A stretch of 14,363 nt of DNA from Oscillospiraceae bacterium. GTDB taxonomy: Bacteria; Bacillota; Clostridia; Oscillospirales; UBA929. The first letter of the stretch is position 1. The number at the start of each line of letters is the position of its first letter. A program made the position numbers and the translations under genes. Location of the stretch: contig WRCJ01000041.1 in NCBI GenBank assembly GCA_009784085.1, forward strand, positions 1-14,363, in the 5' to 3' direction. Shown in pieces: positions 12,795 through 14,363 of this stretch. The notes under the pieces were generated by a model, which searched no databases, was not told the origin of the DNA, and saw only the letters and a program-made list of their open reading frames with translations.

Positions 12795-14363
12795 TTGATA
12801 AAAACATATGATGCCGGGCAATTTGACGTGGCCGTGGTCGGCGCGGGGCATGCCGGCATCGAGGCGGCGTTGGCGGCCGCCCGCCTGGGATGCCGGGTGG
12901 CGTTGTTTACGATGCAGTTGGACATGGTGGCCAACCTGCCCTGCAACCCGGCCATCGGCGGCACGGCCAAGGGGCATCTGGTGAGGGAAATCGATGCCTT
13001 GGGCGGCGAAATGGGCCGCGCGGCGGACGCCTGCTGCATCCAATACCGCATGCTCAACCGCAGCAAGGGGCCGGCGGTGCGTAGCCTACGCGCCCAAGCC
13101 GACCGCCGCGCATACAGCACCCACATGAAACGCTTGCTGGAAAGCGTCCCCAATATATCGCTCAAACAAGCCGAGATCGTGGACATCGGAGTTCAGGACG
13201 GCGAGGCGCGTTGGGTGGACACCGCCTTGGGCGCCCGTTATACGGCGGCGGCCGTGGTGGTGGCTACCGGGACTTTTTTAAAAGCCCGTACCATTACCGG
13301 GGAGACCGCGCAAAACAGCGGCCCGGACGGGCAGGCGCCCGCCAACCGGCTGTCCGATTCCTTGCGGCTCTTGGGGTTGCCCCTCCAACGATTCAAGACG
13401 GGTACGCCACCGAGGGTCAGTGCCAGGAGCGTGGATTTTTCCCGCATGTCGCCCCAGCATGGCGACGACGATTGCCCGCCCTTCTCCTTCCAAACCGAAA
13501 ACCGGCCGGTGAACGCGGCCCTTTGCCATTTAACCTGGACGACGCCGGACACCCACCAGATCATCCGCGAGAATTTGCACCGCAGCCCTTTGTATTCCGG
13601 GAAGATCCACGGCGTGGGCGCGCGCTATTGCCCCTCCATCGAGGACAAGGTGGTGCGTTTCGCGGACAAAGAAAGGCATCCGCTGTTTATCGAGCCGACC
13701 GGCGTGGATTCCGACGAACTGTACATCCAGGGCCTGTCCTCTTCCCTGCCCGAGGACGTGCAAATATCGATCCTGCATTCGATCCCCGGCTTGGAGCGCG
13801 CCGAGGTGACAAGGCCGGCGTATGCCATCGAGTACGACTGCCTGGATCCGCTGTGCCTCTCCCCCGCATTGATGTGCGGCGACACGCCCGGTTTATTCTT
13901 CGCCGGGCAGATCTGCGGCACGTCGGGTTACGAAGAGGCGGCCGCCCAAGGTTTGATAGCCGGCGTCAACGCGGCGCGCCGGGTGGGGGGGCAACCGCCC
14001 TTCCAGCTGGACAGGGCCAGCTCGTATATCGGCACGTTGATCGACGACCTGGTCACCCGGGGCACCAACGAGCCTTACCGCATGATGACCTCCCGATCGG
14101 AATTCCGGTTGTTGTTGCGCCAGGACAATGCCGACGCACGTCTGGCAAAGTTCGGTTACGAGCTGGGGCTGGTTCCCTCGGGGCGTTTTGAAAAGACCTT
14201 GGAGAAATACCGGCGCGTAGAGGAGGAAATCCAGCGTTTACACGGCGTGATTGTGCCGCCTTCCGCGTCCTTTGCGCGTTTCCTGCAAGACCAAGGCAGC
14301 GCGGTGCCGATCACCGGCGTCTCGATGGCGGATCTGGTGCGCCGCCCGGAATTGTCCTACGAC
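12720..14363 (+). CDS. mnmG: tRNA uridine-5-carboxymethylaminomethyl modification enzyme MnmG (3' truncated by window)
   Basis: There are 548 codons from ATG 12720 to the window edge without a stop; the family is about 620-630 residues, so the C-terminal part lies outside. MnmG is a FAD protein that, with MnmE, modifies U34 in the anticodon of several tRNAs. Visible are the FAD fold FDVAVVGAGHAGIEAALAAA (36-55), CNPAIGGTAKGHLVREIDAL, QYRMLNRSKGPAVRSLRAQ, FKTGTPPR, the catalytic-type cysteine in NAALCHLTW, YCPSIEDKVVRF, RPAYAIEYDCLDP and FAGQICGTSGYEEAAAQG. The FAD motif normally starts near residue 8-15, so the (M/T-D)n leader of about 24 residues is extra. ATG 12786 or 12792 are plausible starts, and no candidate has a strong ribosome site. 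It stands 46 bases after mreD; mnmE is not adjacent on this side. Confidence 0.95.
   Translation, partial: MDTDTDMGIDMDMDMDMDTDMPMDMLIKTYDAGQFDVAVVGAGHAGIEAALAAARLGCRVALFTMQLDMVANLPCNPAIGGTAKGHLVREIDALGGEMGRAADACCIQYRMLNRSKGPAVRSLRAQADRRAYSTHMKRLLESVPNISLKQAEIVDIGVQDGEARWVDTALGARYTAAAVVVATGTFLKARTITGETAQNSGPDGQAPANRLSDSLRLLGLPLQRFKTGTPPRVSARSVDFSRMSPQHGDDDCPPFSFQTENRPVNAALCHLTWTTPDTHQIIRENLHRSPLYSGKIHGVGARYCPSIEDKVVRFADKERHPLFIEPTGVDSDELYIQGLSSSLPEDVQISILHSIPGLERAEVTRPAYAIEYDCLDPLCLSPALMCGDTPGLFFAGQICGTSGYEEAAAQGLIAGVNAARRVGGQPPFQLDRASSYIGTLIDDLVTRGTNEPYRMMTSRSEFRLLLRQDNADARLAKFGYELGLVPSGRFEKTLEKYRRVEEEIQRLHGVIVPPSASFARFLQDQGSAVPITGVSMADLVRRPELSYD

Noticed and set aside
13211..14191. 326-codon plus-strand frame within mnmG
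   Set aside because: It is another frame of a continuous, highly conserved MnmG sequence, with no ribosome site and Arg/Gly-rich content.
1..14363. Search for tRNA, rRNA, CRISPR, integrase or transposase genes
   Set aside because: None was seen by eye; a dedicated covariance-model or profile search could still find a small RNA.

Overview
The window looks like a chromosomal segment of a Bacillota (Firmicutes) bacterium, most likely a clostridial lineage of moderately high GC. The evidence is a long-form HPF, a YaaR/DUF327 protein, ZapA next to a large U32 protein, MreC/MreD, a short (type 3) prolyl-tRNA synthetase, and SigA-like promoters with 17-bp spacers. I see no rRNA, tRNA, CRISPR array or intact transposase.

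Layout. (1) 1-395: the end of an unrecognised reading frame, two hairpins and a noncoding stretch. (2) About 396-1380: an AT-rich patch, unlike the GC-rich DNA around it, holding a two-gene minus-strand module. The genes encode an 81-residue protein and a roughly 208-residue helical protein with one C-terminal membrane helix. The second gene is split by a +1 frame change at a run of eight A. (3) 1454-3388: a large lipoprotein gene of unknown function (minus). (4) 3481-3548: hairpins, including a perfect 20-bp stem terminator for proS. (5) 3594-5027: proS (minus), divergent from hpf (5176-5730, plus) across a regulatory gap with a 15-bp tandem repeat beside the hpf promoter. (6) 5714-7378: yaaR and an iron-dependent alcohol dehydrogenase as a two-gene minus operon, tail-to-tail with hpf. 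(7) 7481-8089: a metallophosphoesterase (plus). (8) 8105 to the window end: a probable cell-division/envelope/RNA-modification operon, zapA - U32 (RlhA-like) - maf - mreC - mreD - mnmG, with mnmG cut by the window edge.

Genes 3-8 are mostly housekeeping: translation (proS, hpf, mnmG, probable rRNA modification by the U32 protein), division and shape (zapA, mreC, mreD), and nucleotide clean-up (maf). The unusual signals are the frameshifted AT-rich module, a roughly 40-bp relic of proS coding sequence at 1375-1413 in direct orientation with proS, a hexanucleotide repeat giving an (M/T-D)n start to mnmG, a five-tract G-rich motif in front of maf, and the tandem repeat at the hpf promoter. I found no known defence or mobile system. 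The best candidate for something undescribed is the two-gene AT-rich module.
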